A model generated the notes under the pieces. That model ran no database searches. It was not told where the DNA came from and saw only the letters and a program-made list of their open reading frames with translations. DNA of 64,000 bases from contig JAFVOS010000011.1 of the NCBI GenBank assembly GCA_017505705.1, forward strand, positions 171,449-235,448, written 5' to 3'. The DNA is from Alphaproteobacteria bacterium (GTDB taxonomy: Bacteria > Pseudomonadota > Alphaproteobacteria > Rs-D84). Position numbers and translations under genes: made by a program. The stretch's first letter is position 1. The number at the start of each line of letters is the position of its first letter. Below are positions 33,989-42,216 of this stretch, piece by piece.

Positions 33989-35980
33989 TTATTTTATAAA
34001 TATATTACCGACAACTGCGTCGTCACCTAATTCGATGATATTTTTATCATCATCACCAACCCCCAATTCAGCCGCACCACACATCATGCCAAATGATTCA
34101 ACACCGGCCACAGTGCGCTGGGCGATTGGTTTTTTGATTGTTGGCAATTGCGCCCCAACCGGTGCCAGTACGCTTACCATCCCAGCACGTACATTTGGTG
34201 CGGCACACACGATTTGTACCGGCGCATCCGCCCCATAATCCACCGACAAAATATGCAAGTCATCACGTGACGGATGATTTTCGACAGATACTATCTTCGC
34301 AACAACCGGTTTGGGTGTGTTGTCTTCTTTTTTTGGTGTGTATTTTTCGGTTAATTGTGTAATTTTTTCATCATCAATACGATTAAACAGATTTTCTGGC
34401 ACAACAAATTCCGCCCCATTTTCAACCCGTATCTCAAATTTTTCTGGCCAAGATAAATCTTTTGTTGTTGTAAATATGTTCTGCATCTTGGTTGCGGCTG
34501 TCGGGATAAATGGTGCCGACACACGTGCATATAAATCAATTAACTGGAAACATTGGTTCAATACCGCACCAGCCGTATCCATGTCGCCATTTTTTACCAA
34601 TGCCCATGGTTCCATTTTTGTCATATATTCATTTCCAATCGCATACAGTCCACGCAACGCTGCAATCGATGCACGAAATTCACATGCATCCAAAGCTGCG
34701 GTTAATTCAGCCAGTTTTTCATTAATCTGTGATTCTAAATCTGAATCCGTTGCGCCTGCGCTTGGTACATAATTACCAAAGTTTTTCGCAGTTAATTTGC
34801 ATACACGTGATACAAAGTTCCCCAGCATCCCATTCAAGTCTTTGTTCACAATATCAGCAAAACGTGCGATTGTGAAATCTGTATCATCTGTTTCTGGCGC
34901 AGATGCGATTATTGCATACCGCCAATAATCCGCAGGCAATTCACGAATTGCATCGTTCAAGAATATCCCGTTACCGGTTGATTTAGAAATTTTGGCACCA
35001 TTAAAGTTCAAGAAATTCATGCCTTTTAAAACATCAACTGTTTTCCAGTTGTCGTTCATGGCTAATTCTTGGGCTGGGAAAAATATAGAGTGGAAAGAAA
35101 CATTGTCTTTACCCATAAATTGAGTGTAGTGAACATCATCGCCACCATGCCACCAGTCCGCCCAATTTTCATTTGCCGCCTGGGATATTGAAACGTACCC
35201 CCATGGTGCATCGAACCATACATAGAAAACCTTGTTTTCATATCCTGGTTTGTTAACCGGAATCCCCCACTTTAAATCACGTGTGATTGGACTGTCTTGT
35301 AATCCTTCGTCCAGCCATTTGTTCGCAATTGCCAACGCTGTCTTGGACCATCCTTTGCGTGAATCAATCCATGTACGCAATTTGTCTTGCATTGCGCTGG
35401 TGCGAAAATAGAGGTGTTTGGTTTCCCGCATTTCAACCGGTGACGACGCATCAACTGCACTGTGCGGGTTAATCAGTTGTTCTGGTTCCAGTGTTGCCCC
35501 ACATTTACCACATTCGTTTCCATATGCCCCGTCATATCCGCATTTTGGACATGTGCCAATAACAAATCTGTCGGCCAAGAACATCTGTTCGTTAACAGAA
35601 TAAGGCTGCATAGAAGACTTTTCTACAATCATATTTTCTTGTTCCAGACGCAAAAATAATGATTGAATCAAATCATGGTGTTTTTTTGTATGTGTTCGCC
35701 CATAAATATCAAAAGACAAATTAAAATCACGCACAGATTGTTCGTGTGCCGCACGATACTTATCAACGTATTCTTCGATTGGCATATTTTCTTTTCTGGC
35801 GCCGACTTCGCTGGTTGTGCCATGTTCATCTGATCCGCAAACAAACAAAACATCACGCCCACATGCACGACAAAAACGTGCATAAACATCACTGGGTAAC
35901 CAACATCCCACCAAATGCCCGATGTGCAGATTGTTGTTAACATACGGTAATGCAGACGTAATCAAATATTTTTTTGCCAT
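33989..35980 (-). CDS. metG: Methionyl-tRNA synthetase with C-terminal tRNA-binding domain
   Basis: Class I synthetase, 663 residues. HIGH motif is HIGH at 19-22 (NNLHIGHLVG), the zinc-binding knuckle CPKC...CGKC lies near 140-160, and KISKS (KMSKS motif) is near residue 330. A C-terminal EMAP/OB-fold domain (about 555-663, IVSVENHPSRDDLHILSVDYG, VCAAPNVRAGM) adds tRNA affinity and dimerisation. It heads the minus-strand group metG, two Cys-rich genes and queH. Confidence 0.97.
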   Translation of the reverse strand: MAKKYLITSALPYVNNNLHIGHLVGCWLPSDVYARFCRACGRDVLFVCGSDEHGTTSEVGARKENMPIEEYVDKYRAAHEQSVRDFNLSFDIYGRTHTKKHHDLIQSLFLRLEQENMIVEKSSMQPYSVNEQMFLADRFVIGTCPKCGYDGAYGNECGKCGATLEPEQLINPHSAVDASSPVEMRETKHLYFRTSAMQDKLRTWIDSRKGWSKTALAIANKWLDEGLQDSPITRDLKWGIPVNKPGYENKVFYVWFDAPWGYVSISQAANENWADWWHGGDDVHYTQFMGKDNVSFHSIFFPAQELAMNDNWKTVDVLKGMNFLNFNGAKISKSTGNGIFLNDAIRELPADYWRYAIIASAPETDDTDFTIARFADIVNKDLNGMLGNFVSRVCKLTAKNFGNYVPSAGATDSDLESQINEKLAELTAALDACEFRASIAALRGLYAIGNEYMTKMEPWALVKNGDMDTAGAVLNQCFQLIDLYARVSAPFIPTAATKMQNIFTTTKDLSWPEKFEIRVENGAEFVVPENLFNRIDDEKITQLTEKYTPKKEDNTPKPVVAKIVSVENHPSRDDLHILSVDYGADAPVQIVCAAPNVRAGMVSVLAPVGAQLPTIKKPIAQRTVAGVESFGMMCGAAELGVGDDDKNIIELGDDAVVGNIFIK

Positions 35981-35994
35981 TTTTATTTGCCTTT

Positions 35995-36028
35995 TGTTAA
36001 AAAAAAACAGACACCAACGGGGCGTCTG
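35995..36028 (-). terminator. Terminator of tRNA-Val(GAC)
   Basis: On the minus strand CAGACGCC and GGTGTCTG form an imperfect stem followed by eight T, about 70 bases beyond the tRNA 3' end and just ahead of metG. Some read-through into metG is possible. Confidence 0.6.
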
Positions 36029-36096
36029 AAAGATTCCCGTTGAATATTTATCTAAGATTAATTGTACATTCGCATATTCATGTGTCCCAAGAATAA

Positions 36097-36173
36097 TGGT
36101 GGGTGGTATTGGACTCGAACCAACGACCTTTACGATGTCAACGTAACGCTCTAACCAACTGAGCTAACCACCC
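36097..36173 (-). tRNA. tRNA-Val(GAC)
   Basis: Minus-strand cloverleaf: acceptor GGGTGGT/ACTACCC-like ACCACCC pairing, anticodon stem TTACG/CGTAA with loop TTGACAT (anticodon GAC), T-arm with TTCGAGT, discriminator A and encoded CCA at 36097-36099. A minus-strand promoter TTGCAA, 16 bases, TATAAT lies just upstream. Confidence 0.97.
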
Positions 36174-36207
36174 GATTGCCACCCGATTATATCAGACATT
36201 TTTCTAA

Positions 36208-36237
36208 TTGCAAACAATAAATAGTATGGGATATAAT
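36208..36237 (+). promoter_or_regulatory. Promoter of the structured leader and HTH gene
   Basis: TTGCAA at 36208-36213 and perfect TATAAT at 36232-36237 with an 18-base spacer. The predicted start is about 36244, so the transcript begins right at the structured element. The opposite strand carries the tRNA-Val promoter, so the region is a divergent control region. Confidence 0.6.
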
Positions 36238-36243
36238 ACCGAT

Positions 36244-36430
36244 TGTAATGGGTAACCCGTTATGCGAGGCTAGAAATCTCGCGACACACTTGCCTGCGCA
36301 GGCGTTAAATGCTCCAACATGGTTGGAGGTCGGTTAATATATCGAATACCCGAGCCACGAAGTGTCGTGATTTCTACCTCCAACCACCCATTTATTGTGG
36401 TGGTTTTATTATTATAAAATGGGGGTATGA
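36244..36430 (+). ncRNA. Structured leader with alternative terminator/antiterminator folds, or a free small RNA
   Basis: No known RNA family was recognised. Helix A:B is CTCCAAC (36312-36318) with GTTGGAG (36322-36328). Helix B:C is GGTTGGAGGT (36321-36330) with ACCTCCAACC (36376-36385), ten perfect pairs. Helix C:D is AACCACC (36382-36388) with GGTGGTT (36399-36405) followed by TTATTATT, an intrinsic terminator. A:B leaves C free to form the terminator; B:C removes it. Further pairings include TAGAAATC/GATTTCTA (36271-36278 with 36369-36376), AATGGGT/ACCCATT (36247-36253 with 36386-36392), GCGAG/CTCGC and CACGA/TCGTG. The small HTH gene starts 23 bases past the terminator. Either an attenuator or riboswitch, or a roughly 150-nt small RNA. 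Confidence 0.55.
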
Positions 36431-36640
36431 ATGACTTTTGGTCAAGAAATAGAATATATGCGCAGAAAACGTAATTACTCGATTGTTGATATGTGCAATA
36501 CACTGGGGATATCAGATTCGGACTATATGCGTCTAATCAACGGGTCGTATAAATTGGATATTCAGCAAAAAATTCTATTGGTCTCTGCAATGCGACATCC
36601 GTTTGAATCAATGCCAAAAAATAATAAAAAAGACCGGTAA
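36431..36640 (+). CDS. Small Cro/XRE-like helix-turn-helix protein
   Basis: A 69-residue protein whose pattern FGQEIEYMRRKRNYSIVDMCNTLGISDSDYMRLINGSY fits a five-helix Cro/C1-type DNA-binding domain and leaves almost no other sequence. GGGGGT ends four bases ahead of the ATG. The last codons, Asp-Arg-stop, lie inside a palindromic terminator, so the C-terminus has been shaped by that element. The structured leader upstream suggests the gene is controlled by conditional termination. Target unknown. Confidence 0.7.
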   Translation: MTFGQEIEYMRRKRNYSIVDMCNTLGISDSDYMRLINGSYKLDIQQKILLVSAMRHPFESMPKNNKKDR

Positions 36641-36660
36641 ATGCCGGTCTTTTATTTTTA
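36622..36660. terminator. Bidirectional terminator between the HTH gene and typA
   Basis: GACCGG-taaatg-CCGGTC at 36632-36649 with AAAAAA before and TTTT after; a variant of the recurring palindrome. It contains the HTH gene stop codon and touches the typA stop. Confidence 0.85.
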
Positions 36661-38490
36661 TTCTTCAATATGTTTTTTTAATTTTTTACGGGTATTGCTG
36701 TCTAATTCTTTTTTGCGCAGACGAATTGTATCTGGTGTCACTTCAACCAGTTCGTCGTCCAAGATATAAGACAACGCTTCTTCTAATGAAATTCTGCGTG
36801 GCGGTGCCAAGAACAGTTTTTCATCTGCTGTTACCGAACGCATATTAGTTAGTTCTTTACCCTTGATTGGATTGACTTCCAGGTCATTTTCTTTGCTGTG
36901 TTCACCGATAATCATACCCGAATAAACTTCGGTTTGTGGATCAATAAACAGTGTGCCACGTGGCTGTAGGTTAAACAGCGCATATGTTGCGGCACTGCCC
37001 TTTTCCATGGATACCAGCACGCCCGGGCGATATTGTTGAATTGCACCACGATACGTGTCGTATTTATCAAATACACGATTCATGATACCTGTTCCACGTG
37101 TATCTGTTCTAAACTCAGACAAATATCCAATCAAACCACGTGATGGTGCAGAAAATACGATACGTGTTTTACCACCACCAGATGCTTTCATTTCTGTAAT
37201 CGTCGCTTTGCGTTTTGTCATTTTTTCAATAACGACGCCACTGAATTCATCATCTACGTCGATAACAACGTCTTCGATTGGTTCCAGTTTTTCGCCATTT
37301 TTACCTTCTGTCATGACAACACGTGGACGTGACACAGATAATTCAAAGCCTTCGCGGCGCATTGTTTCGATTAATATCCCCAATTGTAATTCACCACGAC
37401 CAGAAACTTCAAAGGCTTCGTTATTTTCACTTTGTTCAACTTTCAGTGCAATATTTGTTTCTGCTTCTTTGAACAGGCGTTCGCCAATCATACGAGATGT
37501 TAATTTTTTACCAGATTTCCCAGCCAATGGTGATGTGTTAACAAAGAATGTCATTGTCAGCGTTGGTGGGTCAATTGGCATTGCAGGAATTGGTTCTGTG
37601 ACTTCTGGTGCGCACAGTGTATCGGCCACTGTTGCCTTGGAAAATCCAGCTACAACAACAATGTCCCCAGCCGACGCCGTATCTCTGGATATTTTTTCCA
37701 CCCCACGATGTTCAATTATTTTTGTGATTTTTGCATTTTCAATAAATTCGCCACGCATATTGATTGCCTTAACAGCCTGTCCAACCCGAACTGTACCAGA
37801 TTCAATTTTACCTGTCAGAATACGCCCAACATATGGGTCGGCTTCCAGTGTGGTTGCCAGCATTGTAAATGGTGCATCCAGTTTACATCTGTCGCCATTA
37901 CAATCAGGTGCCGGTACGTGATCAACGATTAATTGAAACAGTGGTGTTAAATCTTTGTGTTCATCGTTTAAATCACGCACAGCCCATCCATCACGTCCAA
38001 CTGAATACAGATATGGGAAATCCAGCTGTGAATCAGTTGCCCCTAATTTATCAAATAAATCGAATGTTTCTGTTAAAACTTCGTCTGGTCGTGCGTCACT
38101 GCGGTCAACCTTATTAATGCAAACGATTGGGCGCAGTCCCAACTTCAATGCTTTTGATAATACAAATTTTGTCTGTGGTAATGGTCCTTCTGCGCTGTCG
38201 ACCAACAAAACAACCCCATCAACCATTGACAGAATACGTTCAACTTCGCCGCCAAAATCAGCGTGTCCAGGGGTGTCAACAATATTAATTTTATATTCTC
38301 CCCACTGAATAGACGTAGGTTTTGCAGAAATTGTGATACCACGTTCACGTTCGATATCACCACTGTCCATAACACGATCATCAACCCGTTCGTTGTCTCG
38401 GAAAGTTCCAGCTTGTTTCAACATGTTATCAACCAGTGTTGTTTTGCCATGGTCAACGTGTGCAATGATTGCAATATTGCGAATTTTCAT
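36658..38490 (-). CDS. typA: Ribosome-associated GTPase TypA/BipA
   Basis: Translational GTPase related to EF-G and EF-Tu that assists 50S assembly and stress adaptation, 610 residues. G1 motif HVDHGKTTL at 11-19, [12 protein letters not shown] as G3 near 75, [10 protein letters not shown] as G4 near 128. The TypA-specific C-terminal domain has [20 protein letters not shown] and the TRKKLKKH end. A long complementary-strand frame over the gene is a shadow. Minus-strand promoter candidate TTGAAA, 17 bases, TACCCT at 38526-38554. Confidence 0.97.
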   Translation of the reverse strand: MKIRNIAIIAHVDHGKTTLVDNMLKQAGTFRDNERVDDRVMDSGDIERERGITISAKPTSIQWGEYKINIVDTPGHADFGGEVERILSMVDGVVLLVDSAEGPLPQTKFVLSKALKLGLRPIVCINKVDRSDARPDEVLTETFDLFDKLGATDSQLDFPYLYSVGRDGWAVRDLNDEHKDLTPLFQLIVDHVPAPDCNGDRCKLDAPFTMLATTLEADPYVGRILTGKIESGTVRVGQAVKAINMRGEFIENAKITKIIEHRGVEKISRDTASAGDIVVVAGFSKATVADTLCAPEVTEPIPAMPIDPPTLTMTFFVNTSPLAGKSGKKLTSRMIGERLFKEAETNIALKVEQSENNEAFEVSGRGELQLGILIETMRREGFELSVSRPRVVMTEGKNGEKLEPIEDVVIDVDDEFSGVVIEKMTKRKATITEMKASGGGKTRIVFSAPSRGLIGYLSEFRTDTRGTGIMNRVFDKYDTYRGAIQQYRPGVLVSMEKGSAATYALFNLQPRGTLFIDPQTEVYSGMIIGEHSKENDLEVNPIKGKELTNMRSVTADEKLFLAPPRRISLEEALSYILDDELVEVTPDTIRLRKKELDSNTRKKLKKHIEE

Positions 38491-38572
38491 TTGTATTATC
38501 CCTATTTTTTACGACTATCGGGCCCAGGGTACACCCAAAATAAGTGTATTTCAACTTTTTTGTGTAAAAAAA

Positions 38573-38600
38573 TTGACATTTGAATTTATTTGTCTACAAT
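38573..38600 (+). promoter_or_regulatory. Promoter of the 195-residue hypothetical gene
   Basis: Consensus TTGACA at 38573-38578, 16-base spacer, TACAAT at 38595-38600, 36 bases before the start codon. Confidence 0.7.
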
Positions 38601-38635
38601 AAGACATGAATTAAACTCAAAAAAGAGATTTATAG

Positions 38636-39223
38636 ATGAAAAAAAGTTTGTTAATGCGTCGTCCTGCGTTAAATGGTCGTGGCGAAGATGGAATTGATTT
38701 TATTTACGCTCAGATAAAAATTACATTGTTTAATTTTTATTATTTAATTCGTGCAGATTTAAAAAAACGCTGGAAAACAATGCCGCATACATACCGTCGT
38801 GAATCAATTACTGCATTGCGATTTTTAGAAGATGCATTTAAAAATCCTGCTAAATATTTTTCACGTGCTGAAACAGATTGTGCATGGCGTACACGTGCAA
38901 TTAATTATGCAAATAATCATGGGTTGGAAAACATAGTTGATGCATTTTATATCGTTGAATCCCCCAAGGATATATTTATGAAATCTGTCAAGGATGCAAT
39001 TTTATCTCATGATATATATTCTGATTTGTATGCGTTTGTGACAACTGTTCAGCATTGGGAATATGATCGCACATCAAAACAAGAACAATATCTATCTCAG
39101 TCTAAGTATTGCGCAGAAACAATTATAAAAACAGCGCAAAAAATGCAAAAGATTGTTAATATCCAGGACAGCAACCCATTGGTGCGTCCGTTTAAAGAAT
39201 TTTCATATGGATTTCAGCGATAA
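38636..39223 (+). CDS. Hypothetical protein, 195 residues
   Basis: I do not recognise this basic, helical, Tyr- and Phe-rich protein. It starts MKKSLLMRRPALNGRGEDG, has a possible amphipathic segment IKITLFNFYYLIRADLKKRW at about 27-46, and a Lys/Arg-rich middle. There is no clear signal peptide or transmembrane helix and no known motif. AAAGAGA precedes the ATG. A consensus promoter and own terminator indicate a separately transcribed gene. Confidence 0.75.
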   Translation: MKKSLLMRRPALNGRGEDGIDFIYAQIKITLFNFYYLIRADLKKRWKTMPHTYRRESITALRFLEDAFKNPAKYFSRAETDCAWRTRAINYANNHGLENIVDAFYIVESPKDIFMKSVKDAILSHDIYSDLYAFVTTVQHWEYDRTSKQEQYLSQSKYCAETIIKTAQKMQKIVNIQDSNPLVRPFKEFSYGFQR

Positions 39224-39249
39224 AAAACCGGCATTTGCCGGCTTTTTTA
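39222..39249. terminator. Bidirectional terminator before the ABC permease gene end
   Basis: CCGGCATTTGCCGG at 39228-39241 with an A-run before and TTTTTT after; exact copy of the recurring palindrome. The stop codon of the convergent permease gene overlaps its T-run. Confidence 0.88.
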
Positions 39250-40464
39250 TTCATATCTTAAACTGTCGATGGGGTTAAGTTTTGCTGCCTTCATCGCTGG
39301 CATAACCCCAGATGCCAATCCGACAACAACAGCAACCGATACCGACAGTACAACGGGCCAAATACTGAATGGAACATTATATCCTAATATTCCACGCCCT
39401 ACCCCCTGGGACAGACCGACCCCAATAATTAAACCAATCATAGACCCCAGGAAAGAAATCATAATAGATTCAGCCAGGAACTGAATAATGATATGTATTT
39501 CACGTGCCCCAATTGCTTTGCGAATACCGATTTCACGTGTTCGCTCTGCAACCGATACCAGCATCATATTCATAATACCAATTGCACCAACCAGCAATGA
39601 AACAGCTGCAATTGCAATCAATAATAACTTCATGTATCCTGTGACAGTATTCATTGTTTCCATAATTTGTTTCATATCCATAATCTGAAAGTCATCAACT
39701 GCATCGTCTTTCAGCCTGTGCCGCTGACGCAACAGTGTTGTTATTTGTTCAATTGCCAGTACATTATCGGAATCAGGATACAGTTTCAGTGCAATCATTT
39801 GTACTGCATTTGGGAATCGTGAACCTTGTAATCTTTTTTTCAGTGTTGTTATTGGGACGATAACCATGTCATCTTGACTTCCCATGGCAGAATCTCCCTT
39901 GGCCTTGGTCACACCAATAACAGTGACAGGTGAATTCATAATACGGATAACAGAACCAATCGGATTTTCTGGCAACCCTAATTCCTCGGCGGTTTCTGGT
40001 CCAATAACAGCGTATGTTGATGCATTTCGTACCGCAGACATATCAAAAAAGGTGCCCTTCTCTATTTCTATGTTTTGCACGATTGTATAGTCTGGATAAA
40101 CACCCATCATTGACGTGCCCCAGTTTTTGTTTCCATATATAATCTGTGCGGACCCAGGTTGAATTGGTGTCACTGCCATAACATCGGGCAATTTTGCAAT
40201 AAATTGTGCGTCATCAATGGTAAGCGTCTGTCGGCTGCCTGTTCGCACCCCTGCACTTTGTGCGGCACCTGCACGTATCATAATTGTGTTCGTTCCCAGT
40301 GAAGAAAACTGGTCGGTAATTTCCTTTTGTACAGTTTCGCCAACTGCAACCATAATAACCACCGCCATAACACCAATAATAATTCCCAGCACTGTCAAAA
40401 ACGAACGTATTTTATTGCCACTGATTGACAACCATGATTCTTTTAAAATGTCATTAATGCTCAT
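39247..40464 (-). CDS. MacB-like ABC transporter permease (FtsX domain)
   Basis: A 405-residue inner-membrane protein of the MacB/FtsX type VII transporter family: SWLSISGNKIRSFLTVLGIIIGV first membrane helix, a large periplasmic MacB core domain (about 50-280), then three helices including LLIAIAAVSLLVGAIGIMNMMLV and the conserved VAERTREIGIRKAIGA cytoplasmic loop. MacB usually carries the ATPase on the same chain; here it is a separate gene 18 bases upstream. Probably works with the TolC and MacA-like proteins at 26215-28771 to export a peptide, toxin or envelope lipid, but the substrate is unknown. Confidence 0.9.
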   Translation of the reverse strand: MSINDILKESWLSISGNKIRSFLTVLGIIIGVMAVVIMVAVGETVQKEITDQFSSLGTNTIMIRAGAAQSAGVRTGSRQTLTIDDAQFIAKLPDVMAVTPIQPGSAQIIYGNKNWGTSMMGVYPDYTIVQNIEIEKGTFFDMSAVRNASTYAVIGPETAEELGLPENPIGSVIRIMNSPVTVIGVTKAKGDSAMGSQDDMVIVPITTLKKRLQGSRFPNAVQMIALKLYPDSDNVLAIEQITTLLRQRHRLKDDAVDDFQIMDMKQIMETMNTVTGYMKLLLIAIAAVSLLVGAIGIMNMMLVSVAERTREIGIRKAIGAREIHIIIQFLAESIMISFLGSMIGLIIGVGLSQGVGRGILGYNVPFSIWPVVLSVSVAVVVGLASGVMPAMKAAKLNPIDSLRYE

Positions 40465-40482
40465 ATATATGCCCTGCCCTTG

Positions 40483-41205
40483 TTAAAGATTGTTGTCGTT
40501 CTTTGGAATTTTTCCGTCATAATTTATTTTACCGTCACGAATGTGTATTAATCGTTCTGCATATTTTGCGATATCAAATTCATGTGTGATCATAACGATT
40601 GTTATCCCCAGGTCTTTATTCAGTTCCCTAAAGAATTTTAATATTTCATTTCCCATTTTGCTGTCCAGTGCCCCTGTTGGCTCGTCGGCCAGTATTAATT
40701 TAGGTTCGCCCGCCAACGCACGTGCAATTGCAACACGCTGCTTCATTCCACCAGACAGCTGTGTTGGCAGATATGATTCAAAATTTTCCAACCCTACACG
40801 TCTCAGCATTTCTCGTGCGCGTCTTTGTCGTTCATCCATTGTCATGCCACGATACATCAGTGGTAACATGACATTGTCCAGCACGCTGCGTTTTGGTAAC
40901 AGGTTAAACTGTTGAAACACAAAGCCAATATATTCGTTTCTTACCAGTGCTAATTCATCGGCGGTCAATCCTGTCACATCATTTCCATACAATTCATAAA
41001 CGCCACTGGTCGGTGTATCCAGTGCCCCAATAATATTCATGCACGTAGATTTACCAGAACCAGATGGTCCCATAATTGCGACAAATTCACCGGTCTTTAC
41101 CGTAAAATTTATATCAAACAACACTTGTTGGGTTCCGCCCAACTCCATCGGAAAGCTTTTATTTATATTTTTCAACGAAATAATAATTTCAGATGATTTT
41201 TTCAT
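40483..41205 (-). CDS. ABC transporter ATPase of the MacB/LolD type
   Basis: A 240-residue ATPase. Walker A GPSGSGKST near residue 45, Q-loop VFQQFNLLP, signature LSGGMKQRVAIARAL, Walker B LILADEPTGALD and H-loop ITHE are all present, and the NLLP plus EPTGALD pattern is typical of MacB/LolD ATPases. I chose the ATG at 41205 because GGGGA lies five bases ahead; a GTG at 41220 would add five residues. The gene precedes the permease by 18 bases, so they form one exporter. Confidence 0.93.
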   Translation of the reverse strand: MKKSSEIIISLKNINKSFPMELGGTQQVLFDINFTVKTGEFVAIMGPSGSGKSTCMNIIGALDTPTSGVYELYGNDVTGLTADELALVRNEYIGFVFQQFNLLPKRSVLDNVMLPLMYRGMTMDERQRRAREMLRRVGLENFESYLPTQLSGGMKQRVAIARALAGEPKLILADEPTGALDSKMGNEILKFFRELNKDLGITIVMITHEFDIAKYAERLIHIRDGKINYDGKIPKNDNNL

Positions 41206-41310
41206 AATTTGTCCCCGCACTACATTATTGTATATTATAACACAAAAAAGCAGAAACTTATAATTGGAATTAAATACTGATAAAAGAAATTTTTATGATT
41301 GTAAAAATAA

Positions 41311-41340
41311 AAAAAAGACCGGCATTTGCCGGCCTTTTTA
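41311..41340 (-). terminator. Terminator of rsmG-parA-parB
   Basis: On the minus strand the palindrome CCGGCAAATGCCGG (41319-41332) is followed by TC and eight T. It begins a few bases after the parB stop. Its first 22 bases are identical to a segment inside parB at 41505-41526. Confidence 0.88.
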
Positions 41341-42216
41341 TGATAATTTTGACAGTAATTCTTCTAATTGAATTCGTGTTTTAAACGAGATTACAATCTG
41401 TCCTGCCCCGCCCCGCCGTTCAATGATTTTTACCGGTGCGTTTACAGATTTTTCAATGCATTTTTCCATTTCTTTTAATTGTTTTTGGTCGATTGTTTTT
41501 GTGGAAAAAGACCGGCATTTGCCGGCACGAACGCCGGACTTAACAGCGGTTTGTGTGTCCGCTACAGACATTTTTTCGCTAATGATTTTATGTGCCAATT
41601 CTTCTGGGTTTTCTGCAACGGCAATTGTTCGTGCGTGTGATGCAGAAATTTCACCTTGCTTTACCAGGTTTTGTACAGATTCTGGCAGTGTTGTCAGGCG
41701 CAAAAGATTTCTGATATAGCTTTCTGATTTACCGATTAATCGTGCGACATCTGGTAATTCGTAATCACATTGTTCCATCAGATTTTTGTATGCATTCGCT
41801 TCTTCAATTGGGTTCAGGTTTTCACGTTGAACATTTTCAATCAGTGCGATTTCCATTGCGTTTTCATTGCTGATTGTCTTTACCAGTGCCGGGATTTCAT
41901 TTAATCCAGCCAGTTTACTGGCACGATATCTGCGTTCGCCAGCGACGATTTCGTACATGTATGGCCGTCCAGTCACTGTTCTTAATAATATCGGCTGCAA
42001 CACACCTTTTTCACGAATGGAATCAGCCAGTTCGTTCAATTCATTTTCTGTAAATGTTTTTCGTGGCTGATCTGGGTTGGTGCCAATTTGTACCAATGGA
42101 ATAGATTTAACAACGACACGTTCTGTGCCGGCCAAAACAGATATATTTGGAATTGTTCCTTTGGCGTGGTTTAAATCTGCTAATCCACGTCCCAGACCAA
42201 ATTTATTCACTGACAT
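41338..42216 (-). CDS. parB: Chromosome partition protein ParB
   Basis: CTP-dependent sliding clamp that loads at parS, 292 residues. The ParB/Srx domain shows NPDQPRK at 47-53 and the CTP-binding GERRYRAS at 93-100; the helix-turn-helix domain follows (VARLIGKSESYIRNLLRL). The C-terminal dimerisation domain is preceded by a linker at about 225-245 whose residues AGKCRSF are encoded by a copy of the recurring palindrome. I chose ATG 42216 (AAGGA seven bases ahead) over the start at 42240. It overlaps parA by 14 bases. Two parS-like sites lie 5' of parA. Confidence 0.96.
   Translation of the reverse strand: MSVNKFGLGRGLADLNHAKGTIPNISVLAGTERVVVKSIPLVQIGTNPDQPRKTFTENELNELADSIREKGVLQPILLRTVTGRPYMYEIVAGERRYRASKLAGLNEIPALVKTISNENAMEIALIENVQRENLNPIEEANAYKNLMEQCDYELPDVARLIGKSESYIRNLLRLTTLPESVQNLVKQGEISASHARTIAVAENPEELAHKIISEKMSVADTQTAVKSGVRAGKCRSFSTKTIDQKQLKEMEKCIEKSVNAPVKIIERRGGAGQIVISFKTRIQLEELLSKLS
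41505..41526 (-). repeat. Terminator-like palindrome inside parB
   Basis: CCGGCATTTGCCGG at 41512-41525 preceded by AAAAAGA on the plus strand. The 22-base segment is identical to 41312-41333, the terminator downstream of parB. It encodes A-G-K-C-R-S in the linker between the DNA-binding and dimerisation domains. Confidence 0.85.

Noticed and set aside
36244-36400. Identification as tmRNA, 6S, SRP RNA or RNase P RNA
   Set aside because: None of the conserved sequence blocks (tag reading frame and T-loop, GGAAG/GCAGCC tetraloop region, GAGGAAAGTC core) are present.
36270-36503. Minus-strand ORF of 77 codons across the structured leader
   Set aside because: No ribosome binding site, and it overlaps the RNA element and the HTH gene; the base-pairing signal explains its conserved look better.
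37055-37921. 288-codon plus-strand frame opposite typA
   Set aside because: Shadow of typA; Ser/Thr-rich composition is typical of antisense reading and no start signal is visible.
40483-41205. LolD of a lipoprotein exporter
   Set aside because: The ATPase alone would fit LolD, but the partner permease has a large MacB-type periplasmic domain and there is a single permease gene rather than lolC and lolE.
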